Source: Semisulcospira habei (taxonomy: Eukaryota > Mollusca > Gastropoda > Semisulcospiridae). Taken from it: 64,000 nucleotides of DNA. A model generated the notes under the pieces. The model had not been told where the DNA came from and made no database searches. It was given only the letters and a program-made list of their open reading frames with translations. The translations under genes and the position numbers were made by a program. The stretch lies in contig BTPG01000004.1 in the NCBI GenBank assembly GCA_036245525.1, forward strand, positions 214,644,557 to 214,708,556, read 5' to 3'. Positions 1 through 11,542 of this stretch are shown here, piece after piece. How positions within the stretch are numbered: the stretch's first letter is position 1; the number at the start of each line of letters is the position of its first letter.

Positions 1-868
1 TTTTTTTGGAAATCGTTTTTGTATTTGAAATTTGATGAAGTGGGCTGAAATTGATATCAAAGTATTTAACACAGGTGCTCCTCAGGGCTGTGTGATATCA
101 GCTTTTTTATTTTCTATTTACATTGATGAAATTAAGGTCCAGAACGCTGTTGTTAGTTTGTGCAAGAATGCAAATGACATGGCTTTGGCAGCTTTTCTAA
201 TTTAATGCGAGAAGAAACCGTGTTTGAACAAATATATATTGATCTTGTTCGTGCCTTGCAAGACTGCTGCACGTCCAGCGCATTACATATGAATGGTGGT
301 AAAACAAGAGCGTTGATCATGGATGATTTCAAACTACCAAACTACTGAATTCCAATCAGTCGTTGTCAATGGCCAGCCTGTTGAAGTTGAGGAGTGCTTC
401 AAATATATCGGCACGGAGATAAACAGTAAACTCAGTTTTAATCAAAACACTAATTTCATTTTCAAAAAGGCAATGCAGCGGATATTTCTTCTGAGGAAAC
501 TCCGTAGTTTTGGGGTCAGTGAGGCCGTGCTTAAAACTGTGTGTGAACGTCTCATCCAAAGGTTGTTATCATTCAACAGTACAGCGTGGCCTGGTAACCT
601 AAATGCAAAGAAAAAGAGTTCATTGACTAGAGTTGTGAACACAGCCAGTAAGATTATAGGCAGACCACAAAGTCAGCTCAGTGACATTTATGCCGTTTAT
701 GTTCACTTTAAAGCCTGTTCTATCACATCAGACAGTTCTCACCTGCTGCACTGCCAGTTTGAGAAACTGCCATCTGGCAAGCGTTACAGAATGCCACTGG
801 CTCGCAGGAATCTTTTCAAAATGTCATTTGTGCTTAATGCAATAATCTTGCTGAACTCCATCATGTAA
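1..868 (+). pseudogene. Degenerate LINE reverse transcriptase fragment (C-terminal part)
   Basis: A 5'-truncated non-LTR reverse transcriptase. Around 68-130 the + strand reads an RT motif B region (NTGAPQGCVIS), followed near 165-180 by a decayed catalytic box (NANDMAL where the family has FADDxAL). An open frame at 323-868 continues with the post-RT thumb region (VNGQPVEVEECFKYIGTEI, LLRKLRSFGV, KLPSGKRYR). An in-frame stop and a frame change separate the two parts, so it is dead. Bases 5-68 also occur at about 46,830-46,894, just upstream of a host exon, so this family is present at least twice. It lies upstream of the first host exon seen here and is probably in an intron. Confidence 0.7.
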
Positions 869-1406
869 CTGCTGGACCATATGACCAGTAATTTTTTTAG
901 CATAGTAACTCTGCATAGTAACTTTTCACCGCACTGAGTATGCGACATAATTGTCCATGGATGACAGTGTTTGCGTGCGTGTGTCTGTATGTGCTTTCGA
1001 GCGTGTGCACGTGTGAGCAGTACAAGGTTATTATATTTGCACGTACGTTTATTATTCTCGTATGTTCTTATGCGTGGTTTCTTTTTTTCCGAAGCCGATG
1101 AATTTTTTTCACCTGTTGTATGGCTATGCCGGATGAGCCATGCCTGATCATATGCGCGGCCACATAGAAGCAATAAACTTACCGGCATTTGTCGCTGCCA
1201 TGCATGCATTCGTTTCTTCGACACCAGCCCCACTTCTATGGTAGCTGTACAGGGAAATCAATGTGTGGGGGATGGGTTGTTACACAACAAAAACAGCTAA
1301 TGGTATCAATTATATACAAAATAATGGTCCAAAATGTGATAAATTACACAACACCTTGGAGAGAAAACTCGAAGCGTACCCTGTTCGCGAGGCATGTCTC
1401 AGCGAG

Positions 1407-1490
<84 letters not shown>

Positions 1491-1491
1491 G
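869..1491. other. Intronic or upstream sequence ending in (TTA)n
   Basis: I see no supported gene between the RT fragment and the first host exon. A pure (TTA)n tract occupies about 1409-1490 and ends directly at the candidate 3' splice site, so it takes the place of the usual polypyrimidine tract. Long frames here (poly-Tyr, poly-Ile, poly-Leu) are only translations of that microsatellite. Confidence 0.7.
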
Positions 1492-1805
1492 TATTAATGC
1501 GTGCAGAACGAGCGACTGCGGCTCTGATATCTGGAGAAATGGATTTTTTAATGATCCATCCGCGTTTCGGATTGCTGGTTGGAGAGGTGAAGTCTATAGG
1601 CTTTAGGGCTCCCAACCTCACAGAGGCAGAAGCAGACTTCAAGTTGGCCCAAAAGGTAGAGACCAGCATCGAACAACTGAACAAAGCTGGGACATATCTG
1701 CAGACCGTTGCTGCGGGCAGGATGATTAGGAAGACGGTGGCGCTGCCTTTCATCAGCAACACAAAACTCCGGAAAGTTCTGGACGGTAACAGCGAGCTAC
1801 AGAAG
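1492..1805 (+). CDS. Host NERD-nuclease/SF1 ATPase gene, exon 1 of those visible (NERD-like domain)
   Basis: First recognisable exon of a multi-exon host gene whose earlier exons lie outside the window or are unseen. The frame contains ISGEMDFLMIHPRFGLLV followed by GEVKS. This is the acidic residue, aspartate and E-x-K core of the NERD branch of PD-(D/E)xK nucleases, followed by a helical segment (LAQKVETSIEQLNKAGTYL). The 3' end is a good donor (CAGAAG/GTACGG) in phase 0 and matches the phase of the next exon. The acceptor may be at 1491 or at 1506; both keep the frame. The family pairs a NERD domain with a helicase-like ATPase, and the later exons show exactly that. Cellular role not known; nucleic acid processing is inferred from the domains. 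Confidence 0.72.
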
Positions 1806-1889
1806 GTACGGTTACAGTACGACATGTTCACGTTGGTGTTGGTGGTATCCCAATGCCGATGTCGGCCCGATGGCGTTTTACGCACTGGG

Positions 1890-1993
1890 ATATAATGACG
1901 CTCAGGACTACGCGTGTAGAGTAATATAATGACGCTCAGGACTACGTGTGTAGAGTAATATAATGACGCTCAGGACTACGTGTGTAGAGTAAT
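1890..1993. repeat. 34-bp tandem repeat, three copies
   Basis: Three head-to-tail copies of a 34-bp unit (ATATAATGACGCTCAGGACT and 14 more bases), starting at 1890, 1924 and 1958 with one substitution in the first copy. It lies in the intron after exon 1. The preceding bases 1851-1889 belong to a different repeat that recurs as a hairpin near 45.8 kb. Confidence 0.85.
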
Positions 1994-2251
1994 AACCAAC
2001 AAAAAGAAACACGCTTTGCAAAAACAAGCACAAACAGTCTTGGATTTATTCTTACAAAGCGTGATCCGTTTTTGCCGGCTATTTCTGTGCATTGTCTTCG
2101 ATTTGCAGCCATCTTTATGATATGAAGATCCTAGGTATGTTGGCTAAATGTAACAACGTTGCCAGACTGGGAACTTAGCAGCAAGACCATTACATCAATC
2201 ATCACTACGACAACAAAACATGCACGACTAGTTAGCTGTTTTATTTTTCAG

Positions 2252-2442
2252 GCGCTGTGTTCGTGTTTGGGTGCCAAGGACACTGAAGAAGCGTGCAGAC
2301 TGTGCCTTTGCAAAGAACAGTTGTCCACTGGGTCTGGGAGTCAGCGCGTGTCGCCTACGATGGAAGATTGGTGGAAGGAACGAATGGCGGGGAAAGAGGA
2401 TCCCACCATGACCTCAGACAGTTATCTAGAGTTGCTTACTCA
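2252..2442 (+). CDS. Host NERD/SF1 ATPase gene, exon 2 (Cys-rich linker)
   Basis: Acceptor TTTTATTTTTCAG/GCG and donor TTACTCA/GTGAGA. It enters in phase 0 and leaves in phase 2, compatible with both neighbours. The product is a short cysteine-rich linker (ALCSCLGAKD, ACRLCLCKEQ) followed by a tryptophan-containing helix (MEDWWKERMAGKED). It may bind a metal; I recognise no named domain. It continues the NERD domain toward the ATPase core. Confidence 0.65.
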
Positions 2443-2725
2443 GTGAGATTCCCTTGCAGGTTTTTTTTACCTCCGTGTGCTTGCAGCCACGCTACTTTTT
2501 ACAATAATGTTGGCTGCATGCGCAAAGGGGTTAATGTTGTGCCACTGATCATCGCTTTACTAACTTACGTAAATAGAGCATTTTATAGCAAACGCATTTC
2601 CCCCTCACACACGCGCACACGCATGCACGCACGCACGCACGCAATTTAAATGTAGCTCAATTTCAGGGTAATGGATAGGGGTTAGTGGAAGGTCGCTATA
2701 AACCTTAAGGCGGTATGTATTTCAG

Positions 2726-2916
2726 GTGCTGTGGACCAGCTGCAAAAGCGTCAGTATATTGTCCAGAGTGTCCTCGCCTGATACTGAGAACGGAAGGTGA
2801 TGCTATCTCCGAGATAGGAAAGAGAATGGTGTCGCTTGTTCTCACCCCACAACAACTGCAGCTGGTAAAGTACGACGAACGGCCGATGGTGTGTGTGACC
2901 GGACCCCCTGGAACAG
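2726..2916 (+). CDS. Host NERD/SF1 ATPase gene, exon 3 (Q motif and first half of Walker A)
   Basis: Acceptor TATGTATTTCAG/GTGC, entering in phase 2. The exon carries two CxxC-like pairs (CCGPA, CPEC), then LTPQQLQLV, a superfamily 1 helicase Q motif, then VCVTGPPGTG, the start of Walker A. The donor GGAACAG/GTACAG cuts in phase 1 after the first base of the last glycine codon. The next exon restores the lysine and serine of Walker A more than 43 kb downstream. Because the P-loop is completed in phase across the intron, I am confident these exons belong together. Confidence 0.82.
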
Positions 2917-2959
2917 GTACAGTGTTCACTTTAGTGTTTGTGGGTGGAGGTTGTGGTGA

Positions 2960-5900
2960 TGTTCTATGTTAACGGTGCTGGGGGTGATGATGATGTTGAG
3001 AACAATGATGATGATGTTGAGAACAATGATGATGATGTTCACTCGCCTACTTCCGTCCTTTGTAAAATGTTTAAGACGCTTTAGTGGAGACAGGTTTTGT
3101 CAGTAAAAAAGAGGCAGAAATTGAGAACCAAATTACAATGGAAAGGGGTCAGGGTGGAAGAGATCAGAGAAAAGTACAGTCAGTCCATGACCATGCAGTG
3201 ATGACAGCGACAAAGACGACAGTGACACTGGTAATGCTCATACACTTACAATACATTGACTACATAGACCTGTAACGCACGCAGACTTGCCCACAGTCGC
3301 ACGTACAGACTCTCACGCAACAGACGCATACACCGCCACTGACTCAAACGGGCGCATTCATGCGGTAAAACTCAACACACGGGCTCCCTTTCTAAAGTGA
3401 CTTTTATCCAAGATAAATATACGAAAAAAACGCTCACAACTATCAAGCTATATACATCACTCCTTTCCCCACACCCAGCATCCACATCACATACACATCA
3501 CACACTATCTCGGCCAGGCTAGGCTTTAGTTTCACACTGTCTCCAACCTGTTTGATGTTATTGCCTGGTTACGTTGGTCCTTCTCACGTCTAGGCGTGAA
3601 AGTCCTTCGTTGTACGCTTCTTCCTGCCGTCCTGTCTCTTTGGCACGGACGTCCTCGTACTCGTACTGTAGCGCAGTTCTCGCTTTGACTCGGGTGTCTC
3701 GGTCCCGGTCGCTTCACTCCCTGAGTGACGAGCTGGAGGGGTGATGACCTAACGTTAGGTCTGGTGACTCGACGTCTCGGCGTCCGTCGCTCCCTCTTTA
3801 CAAGCACTCTGAATTCTAGGCTTCAGAGTCTTGGAATACGGGCTAGGTATCTCAAACACATCCGTCCAAGCTGACGATAAGCCCCGTACTAATATATTAC
3901 TGCTCTGACAGACTAACTTTTGCCTAGAACTCACTATAACAGTACTCACCAAAACTCCGTGCTAACCATGCCTTACAGATTTCACGTGAGCCTCATGCCA
4001 CCCGGACTATCGGCACAAACAAACCGTTAACAAAACCCGTACCGTACTAACCCTAATGTATGAGCACTATGCACGAGCATAGAGCTTCATCACAAGACCG
4101 TATATTTCTGTGTCGTAACTAATATGTAAAACTGTACTAGTGACGAAAAACACAAGTAGTGGTGGTGTAGTGGTCGTGGTGTTGACTACGGAGTACAGTT
4201 TATAAACAGGTGGAGTATAGTACTATACTCTTTTGTCTGCTTTGCTTTGGGCACTGCGTATACACTGAAAGACAAACTGTTCTGCGCATGGCATCATGTG
4301 TATTTCATGAAACGTGGAGGCCTCGAACCAAACAGAGTACTGCTAGGAGTTCGCTTGATGTTTTAGAGCAAAATGTTGCTTGTTTTGAAACTCTTGAAGC
4401 AGCAAATTTGCAGTTTGTGTTAAACCATAAAAGTTTGATCAACAGAGTAGAAATGGACTTCCTGGAGAATCTTTTATGCCTGTTTTATGCATGTTAAATA
4501 GCTAGATGCCCACTGTATGTAACAAGAAGAATACTAATGGACGCGTTTGACAATCATCGCCTTAGTTTCCAGCATTTCTGTGCAACCGGTTGAAACTAAA
4601 AAAAATTTCAATAGAGTATTTTAGCACTTCATGTCGTGTTGCTCAGTCACAAAACTGGTGTTACGTTTGTGGTGGTGTTATTTTTTTTAGAGCATGTGTG
4701 TGTTGATCATGGAAAGATCCGTTATTCAGTTAAATTATTTTGGATAAGAATTACGTACCTTTTATTGTGATTCGTTTTATTTTGCCTGGAGAATTGCGAT
4801 CGATTTTTGTTGTGTAGCTACAATGTTGCATATTTTTGCTACATTGTTGCAAAGTCCGCCCTACATTAGACTGAAAGGTTCGGGTAGGGTCGCGACCGTT
4901 CTAGTGACCTCAACTATGACGTCAAAGTTGTGTAGTACACACGTTGGCGGAATGCACCTAGATGTTAGTGAAAGATTGTAGACATATCTAGAGTGTTTTT
5001 TGTTTTTTTAAATGAAGATTAATGAGTTTTCGTTACGGTTTTTTCTGATTGGTTGAGCTGTGTAATGTGCTGGATTGTTCTGGAAATCGATAATAGTATA
5101 AAAGAGAGTGTTAGGAAATATGTGTGTGCATTGTATGGGAGACGCAGTTTATCAGAATTGTGGATACATTGTAGAGAGACAGTGCACGAAAGTGTGGATG
5201 CAATTGTGGATGTATTGTGCTGAAATTGCATCGTGAGAATAAAATAGTGTTGGAACTGTCACTTTAGTGTGGTCTACAACCTTGTGCCAGGTGTGACGAG
5301 TTGCATTTGAGTGAAGTTTCTTTACAAGAACCCTGCGTGAGTGCATCTGAGTGTGATTGCATCATACTACGACAGCGACTACCACGTAACAACTGGTGAA
5401 AACCAGCCTAAATGATAAACTTCCGGTTTGTAAAGTTTTGCACTGACGTCGTATTTCATTATTATAGTGTACAGTAATTACTGCTTTGCCCTCAAAACCA
5501 TACAGGATCACCATCGCCACTGAGCAGACAGAACGCCATCAAGAATCCTCCTGTTAATGCCTTATATGGATATGCTAATGAAAATTCAGGCGGAATTTTG
5601 CATTAAAACGTAGTTCCAGACATCATTATTATAGACCATCATTAAAAAAATTAGTTTGGTTTTTTTCAAGTCTCTTCTACTCCGTGTACGCTCGGTGGAC
5701 AGCTTTAACGGTCTATAACTCGATGCCGCTGTGATATTCTTCTCAAAATATAAAACTGAAGTAAACAGCTGTCAGACATGGGTAGATGAGACTGGCAAAA
5801 GTGAAAGACATCTTGGATGCCGATGCCTGCCAGGAATCACGTTGTCCCATTATAGGGTGCACGCTACAAGTGCCATGGGAAAATAGAGGTGTATTAATCC

Positions 5901-6090
5901 AAGTCAACTTGCTCCCAGGGTAGGACATCTATGTTGGAAAGGAGTGCAGAAAGTTCACACATGGATTCTGCATTGTGCTGTCGTGTCAGCAGTTTTTCGG
6001 GTGTCAAATATTCCGTGTATTCACAAGTTTCGTGCGGTCGCAAGGTTAGCGATTTGCAGAGTTTTAGTGGCGTAATTCAGCCTAACAGAG
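2960..6090. other. Intron sequence without recognisable genes
   Basis: A short GATGATG repeat lies at about 2975-3040. Frames at 3532-3807 (basic, minus strand) and 4210-4497 match no family I know and lack coding character. I see no LTR, tRNA or transposase signature. The stretch is probably intron with decayed repeats. Confidence 0.55.
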
Positions 6091-6096
6091 CTCAAG
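6091..6096. repeat. Polinton target-site duplication, left copy (CTCAAG)
   Basis: Six bases directly outside the left terminal repeat; the same CTCAAG is directly outside the right terminal repeat at 44337-44342. Six-bp duplications are the known signature of Polinton integration. AG-rich simple sequence at the ends leaves a small uncertainty in the exact register. Confidence 0.8.
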
Positions 6097-6330
6097 AGAG
6101 AGAGAGAGACAACAGGAGACCCGTAAGACAATGAATTTAATAAAGCCACATCAGTCATTAAATTACGTCATTTTTAATAATAACATTTTTGACCCCATTA
6201 CGCCCCCCCCCGTTATTACCCAATCAACCCTTTGATTTTTAAAAACTGACGAGCATGACTGATGTGGCTTTATTGATCTAATTATCTTACGGGTCTCCTA
6301 TTGTCTCTCTCTATAACTATTGTCTCTGAC
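6097..6330. repeat. Left terminal inverted repeat of the Polinton, itself a hairpin
   Basis: Pairs with 44118-44336 in inverted orientation. The inner border motif AGAGACAATAGTTATAGAGA is shared almost exactly, and the central part (around CAATCAACCCTTTGATTTTT) is recognisably shared. Within this repeat, 6101-6158 is the reverse complement of 6255-6312 with about six mismatches in 58 bases, leaving a loop of about 96 bases. The end can therefore fold into a long hairpin. Confidence 0.85.
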
Positions 6331-6696
6331 AATACCTAATCATTTACCTGATCAAGTGATGCCAAGTGAAACTTAATACTTATTAACAAGTTGCAACTAA
6401 CTTTTAGGAACCTGCAGAGGTAACCTTTAAGTGTGTTGTCATAAGAACTTATTAATTACTTACCATAAGTTCTTACAAGTACTTACCCTAAGTTCTTACA
6501 ACAACTTGACTCAAGTCCCAAGATTCTGAGACAGATTTGTCAAGATACAAGGACAATAAAAAAACTTTTTTTTCTCAGTAGTACTCTGGCGGTGGTGCAG
6601 ATGGGGTTAAACAATCAGGCACAAGTGGTGTAAATGACGTGTCATCTCTCTGCGAAGCATATGACAAAAATATTGATTGATTACCAAATCTGATTT
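6331..6696. other. Short noncoding stretch inside the Polinton left end
   Basis: AT-rich, with several near-copies of CTTATTAA and AAGTTCTTACAA (for example around 6440-6500), between the terminal repeat and the stop codon of the first minus-strand gene. No open frame is supported. The small repeats could be regulatory, but nothing proves it. Confidence 0.5.
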
Positions 6697-7371
6697 TTAT
6701 TTGTTTAAAAGATTGTGTAGTTTTTCTGTGGTTTCCTGAACACCGATCTGTTTCCCCATCTCTAAAAAACTAGCCTTCAGTTCTTCAACATTCACAGGAG
6801 ATTGACTACGCATTATATTTTGTATTTCAGATTTCTGTTTTTTGTAATTATTTAAATCATCCTGGACTCGCTTAAATTCTTCATCATCAATAAAATTATC
6901 ATTCAATGCCTTACTAATAATAAGTTTCATACTGCTCAGCTTTGCACCAGCAAGCGTACTCAATGCTTCATGTTTCTGTAATTTCGTGTGAAACCTCTTG
7001 TTCAAGGCCTCCAAACCAAAGCAAGCCAGGCATGTAGCAACGCTAACACCCTCAACTGCTATTCCAGCCAAACTTCCAATTCCTGTGGCAAACAGAACAA
7101 TACCTCCTACAGAACATCCAGCTGAAACTGCACCAATAGCCATAGAAGTGTTTTGAACAGAATTAAAAACGGTCTGATACCGTCTCTTACATCTGGAGTA
7201 CCTCGCCTCTTCACTTTCCAAATATTTAATTGCTTCTGTAATATTATTTAATCTGAATGCGTCTGCCTGTAATGTTTTATCTGATGCAATTGGCATATGT
7301 TGATCAGGCACAAATGATGACACAGTCTCATGCACAAGCGTCGTCGGTAGTTGCGGATAGAAGTTTACCAT
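6697..7371 (-). CDS. Polinton-conserved membrane-associated protein
   Basis: 224 codons from the ATG at 7371; the upstream in-frame TTG at 7386 is not a convincing start. The middle (about residues 75-120) is a long Gly/Ala-rich hydrophobic stretch (AIGAVSAGCSVGGIVLFATG onward) able to span or insert into membrane. The C-terminal half is helical and charged, with an NFIDDEEFKRVQDDL segment of a type I associate with proteins encoded near capsid genes in animal Polintons. The start codon follows an A-rich CAATAAAAAAAATG. It is the left-most gene and reads toward the terminal repeat. A virion or membrane role is inferred; the function is unknown. The frame is intact. Confidence 0.75.
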   Translation of the reverse strand: MVNFYPQLPTTLVHETVSSFVPDQHMPIASDKTLQADAFRLNNITEAIKYLESEEARYSRCKRRYQTVFNSVQNTSMAIGAVSAGCSVGGIVLFATGIGSLAGIAVEGVSVATCLACFGLEALNKRFHTKLQKHEALSTLAGAKLSSMKLIISKALNDNFIDDEEFKRVQDDLNNYKKQKSEIQNIMRSQSPVNVEELKASFLEMGKQIGVQETTEKLHNLLNK

Positions 7372-7398
7372 TTTTTTTATTGACAAATATTTTTTTAT

Positions 7399-7486
7399 TT
7401 AATCAGCAATTACATTTTGCAACTCGTCAAAAGTATACAATTTACTTGCATAAGAAAATGCAACAAGATCAATGTGTTCAAGGTTT
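7399..7486 (-). pseudogene. Detached 3' end of the interrupted Polinton gene
   Basis: Immediately left of the DDE transposon. If the transposon is removed together with one copy of its 4-bp duplication (GTTT on the + strand), the frame of the gene at 11558-12358 runs on through this stretch to a TAA at 7399-7401, about 28 bases before the ATG of the next gene. This supports both the transposon boundary and the 4-bp duplication. These codons no longer belong to an intact gene. Confidence 0.7.
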
Positions 7487-7501
7487 CACGGCAGTTTACC
7501 C

Positions 7502-8352
7502 TATGCTCTTTAGTTTTCAGCTCTATGCCCGCCGGCGCGCGCCAGCACACTTAGAGATCGGCTTCGCGAAAGCACTGAGATAGCGAGGCAGCCTACTTCC
7601 TCTTACTATCAGCGCGCTAAATACCATCACTGATAAGGCACCAGCTGTGCGGTCTCACTTCCGCTGGGGATACGAATAGCGCAGCAGCCGTCTTTGTTTA
7701 CAGTACTACTGTGCTTGACCCCGATTAGCTCTTAGCCTCTGCTGCATACATCGGCGAATAAGCTGTAAATTACAGATGTTGTCTGTAAACCGGAATTAGT
7801 TCACCTGCAGTTGTGAGTGATTATTTGAACATATATCGTCTTGTAGAGGAGAAATTGTACTATCTTTGGACACCAAACATGCTGGGGTAATCTGCGTGGA
7901 TGTTTGTCATGCACTAGCTTAAAGTATCACTAGGAGACGGATTAGATGCAGTCTTCCGTTAGTTTATCATACTTTTCATCGCATCACAGTTCAAAAACGG
8001 AAGTTTTTGGAAAGTTCAGACAAAGTCAGTGCTGTCAACAGATGTCTTAACTGGCATATCCCATGCTAAAATCTTTATGAACCACATACCTGAGTCCTGC
8101 TAAAGCCGGTTTGGTGGGCCAAGTGAAAACGGTAATCCATTCAGAGCACGCCGACATGAAGTATGCGAATTTCACCGATACAGTCAATGTTTTTAACAAT
8201 ATCACAATTTTAGCACAATGCACAAAGCAGAGGTTTACTGTTTGCTATTAAGAGATTCAGTTTTGGCTTAGTGTCACATTAAAATAGCTTAAAATGAGTG
8301 TGTCTACAGGGTCACTGTGATGCTGTGTCTAAACTTGATAGGCCGATCAGTT
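7502..8352. other. Left noncoding arm of the DDE transposon
   Basis: Between the left terminal repeat and the transposase stop codon. It contains a GC-rich stretch (CCGCCGGCGCGCGCC near 7530) and no supported open frame. Probably the 3' untranslated and subterminal region of the transposase unit. Confidence 0.55.
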
Positions 8353-11095
8353 TCATTTTTTGGACGAGTGACAGTCTATGAATACCTGATGAAAATGTGG
8401 AGAAACTAAAGCCAAATGCTCTGTCAGAAGGATTCTAAGCTTCTGTTGAGGATCTGTCTGTGCCCATGCTTTCCTTTTCAAGATATTCACGGTTGCATGA
8501 GTTTCCTCGCCCCCCTGTTCCCCCAACAGTGCCAGCCCCATACCCCATCTCCTGATGAAGGGCACACAATGGTACTCTAACAAATGTTGTTTGGGGATCA
8601 CACGGATTTTAGGAAATTGTCCTCGAAAGTATGACATGTATCTCTGTATGGAATCTTGTATCCCTGCAATACTTTCGTCATCTATTGGCTGCTGATGTGA
8701 TATGCCCTGATGGACTTTTGAGTAGCGTGCGTTCAGCTGTTCGAACTTGTGACATATTGTTCGTGCTTTTGCAAGAAGGCTTGTGTCATCTGTCAGTTCT
8801 TGTGTTTTTTCTATGACACTCTGACATATGTTTTCATAAACTGGTGGTTTAAGATACTTATTGCAGTGGTTACCAACCAGTGCCCTGCCGTAGTAGGCCT
8901 GTGCATGAATTTTGTTGTTGTTGAGAGTTTGGTCTAAGTTGGCGGTAATAGGACCAGACAGAAATGGCAACCTTTCAGATTTTAGCACAACAATTTCTGC
9001 TCTGATTTCTTTAATTTTCTCCTGCCTGCTTTTCTGAAATTCTTGGTGGTGTGGGCGAGAATGAATGCCCTTAATCTGTCTTTTTCTGTCTTCAATTTCT
9101 TTCATTTGCTGGACGTAGCTCTGAAGTGTGATAGACACACCTTCTGGTGTGGCATCTTTTCGTTTGGCAAGGGACTTTGCTAAATGTTCATCAAGGGCAT
9201 GGCACTCCTTTTCCAACATGTCATGGTGTTTCTTCACCACCCCCAGTAATATGTGAAGATATGGTGGTGCTACTTGATCCAATTCCAGCTGAACAAGTGG
9301 CTTTCTGATGACATTATTGAAGAGCTTGGCTTTGGATTTCGTTTTACTGGCACGGCTGAATTTCTGATGGTCACGTTTTATTTGTGTGAGAGTCCTTTGA
9401 CTTATATTACCTTCGTTGTATACAGGTGGTGCGTGAATTTGCACACGTGATGCTGTACAAAAAAGACACGGGTGAATGGCCTGAGCCCCCGAAAGTCCGT
9501 AGATTTTTGTCAAGAATTCATAGTCCCCAAACAAAAACAGTCGCAGATTTTTTCGTTTCCATTTCATCGTCTGAAGAGATGAAATTTGGTCCTGGTATGG
9601 TCCCAAAATTCGCCTAAGATTTTCAGGGCTATCTTTGCATTCTGCCATGCATAGCAAGGATGAAAGTATTGTGCTTTGAGTTGGCCCTCTTGAGGTTTGC
9701 AACTTGCAGCATCAGTTTGAAAGACCCCCCACCATGATCTCCACCTATCTTGATCCATACTTCATCTTCCGGAATGCAGCTGTCATGCCATGTCAAGAGA
9801 CCTTGTTTGTCATACTCATGAAGCAGCTTGGTGACAAATGCTGGCACGTCTGTGATGCTTGCCACGGGTGCTTGTACAAGTTCCGGTGTCTGGTCCACTT
9901 CGCTGAACACTTCAAGACTTCTCATCTCAACTTGTACTTCTCCACACTGTGCTCGGACTTGTTCCCTTCTCTCTTTCTGTTCACTTTCAAAGTGAACACC
10001 TAAACTTCTGAAGAATCGTTTGTGTGACCTGTACTTAGTCAGTGACATGCCTAACATGGTTCTACAAGCAGCACCTTGAACTGCGGATACATTAACCAGT
10101 CCACATTTAGCCTCTGCCAAGACTATCTTTTTCTTGGCCTTACAGGTCGTCCTAAGTTCTGTGCCCTGTTGCTTCAGTGCATCTTCTTCGGTGCCCCCTG
10201 ACACGTTTAGTCTCACATGCTTCATATAGTTGGCTCTCTTCTTCCTCAGTGGGGTATTGGCCTCAGCACACGTTTTTCGTGGTTTTATTATCTTTTTCAG
10301 CAAAAGTGACTGACCACCTGTTTTGCACAAAACTGTCACCTTATCGCTTGATTCTGACAGTTTGACTCTGACAAGTTTTGTGAGGTACGCTTCCTCTGTT
10401 TTTGATAGTGGCGCTGCTAGTTTGCAAATATGCCTAAGAATCTTGGATTTGAATGGGGATGATGCAGTACTTACAACACTGGGTGTGGGAATAACTGGCA
10501 ATGCCTCCTGCACTTGAAAGGGTGTTGGTGTTGATACTGACGGTAAACAGGAAAGATCAGTGGAAGGTTGTAAAGAATCTACACACTTCCTGACTTTTGC
10601 TGGTGTTGATGTTGATGCCGAATATGATGAAGACGGACAGAAAGAGAGGTCACTGAGAAAATAATCCCCTACATTATCAAGATCTTTTCTTTTGGGTGCA
10701 TCTATTCTGTTTTTGGCTTGATACGACGGTCGGCCACCTTTTGACTGCTGCTTGAAATGACTACATGTTTGACAGTCATCAACAGAAAGAGTTTCATCAA
10801 ATGTCACCCAAAAATCACACGGTTTGTGAATGTCTGTACAGCCTGTGCGCTCCACTTGTTTTCTTAATTTGACAAGCTTTGCACGACACAAGCAACAAAT
10901 TGTTTTAGAATGCTTCCCTTCCTGGTCGTTGAGCACATCAATGTTGTAACACGAAAATATATCACTGGTGTATTTAGTGCACAAAAACACGGATTTGTTT
11001 TTGTCTTTGACTGCTCGCCTAGACCTTCTACCACAAAGTCTACACAAAGAATTCACGGCTTCCAAATGTCTTGGAAAGGAATGTTCATTCTCCAT
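8353..11095 (-). pseudogene. RAG1/CMC-like DDE transposase (one frameshift near 9650)
   Basis: Starts at the ATG at 11095 and reads to about 9650, then continues in another frame to 8353; one indel in the region 9640-9660 explains the break. The N-terminus has paired cysteines (C18, C21 in LCRLCG; later CCLC) typical of a zinc-binding start. Core residues are D453 in the first frame (GGDHGGGS), then D60 of the second frame (FGDYEFL), C79 and C82 (CLFC, exactly 19 residues after D), H373 and H378 (HLLEYH) and a glutamate at 395-400 (GEQGGEE). The spacing D-19-C(2)C and H(4)H then E after about 20 residues matches RAG1/Transib/CMC transposases. It would cut and paste the surrounding transposon. 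Not functional as sequenced unless the frameshift is an assembly error. Confidence 0.8.
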
Positions 11096-11542
11096 GGCTT
11101 TAACAAGCTATACTTTACATATATGCATCAGATAAGGGTACACATTGGAGTAATACATCCGGCACAGAAAGCAAGTTTTGTACACACACAAGCACTGCTG
11201 TCTACAGCGGAAGGAAAGTTCCTCGAACTACACACGTTGTAATCAAGTCATAAGCACAGAATTCGAAGAGGTTCATCAAACCAAACTTATATGAGCTTGA
11301 AGAGGACAATTTCAAGCATAGTATTACATAATAATATTTACGATTAAAACATTTTAGCCACGGTAATAATAAGTTATAAACAGACTAAACTTATCACATG
11401 CCTGACGGACTTCAACAGGGAACAAAGAGCACAACGCTTCCCGCCAGCAGCTAGGCTGGAGCCTGCTATGACCCGCGTGCACTTATCAGTTAAGTGGGTC
11501 ACAGCTGGCACAGAGCCCAACTAAAGAGAGGAATTTCGAGAA
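11096..11542. other. Right noncoding arm of the DDE transposon
   Basis: Upstream of the transposase start, so probably its promoter and 5' untranslated region. It ends at the inverted terminal repeat 11543-11557. The last part (11486-11542) accidentally continues the open frame of the interrupted Polinton gene. Confidence 0.6.

Noticed and set aside
3532..3952. Arg-rich minus-strand frames near 3.5-3.9 kb
   Set aside because: Low-complexity basic translation without a domain; no coding signal beyond being open.
4210..4497. 95-codon + strand frame MEYSTILFCLLCFGHCVYTE
   Set aside because: Begins like a signal peptide but has no family similarity, no splice context and lies in AT-rich intron.
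6097..6330. Independent hairpin MITE, not a Polinton end
   Set aside because: The inverted partner at 44118-44336, the shared inner border, the CTCAAG duplication and the enclosed Polinton genes fit a terminal repeat far better.
7371..7386. Start of the left-most Polinton gene at 7386
   Set aside because: The codon there is TTG; the ATG at 7371 follows the A-rich start context shared by other genes of the element.
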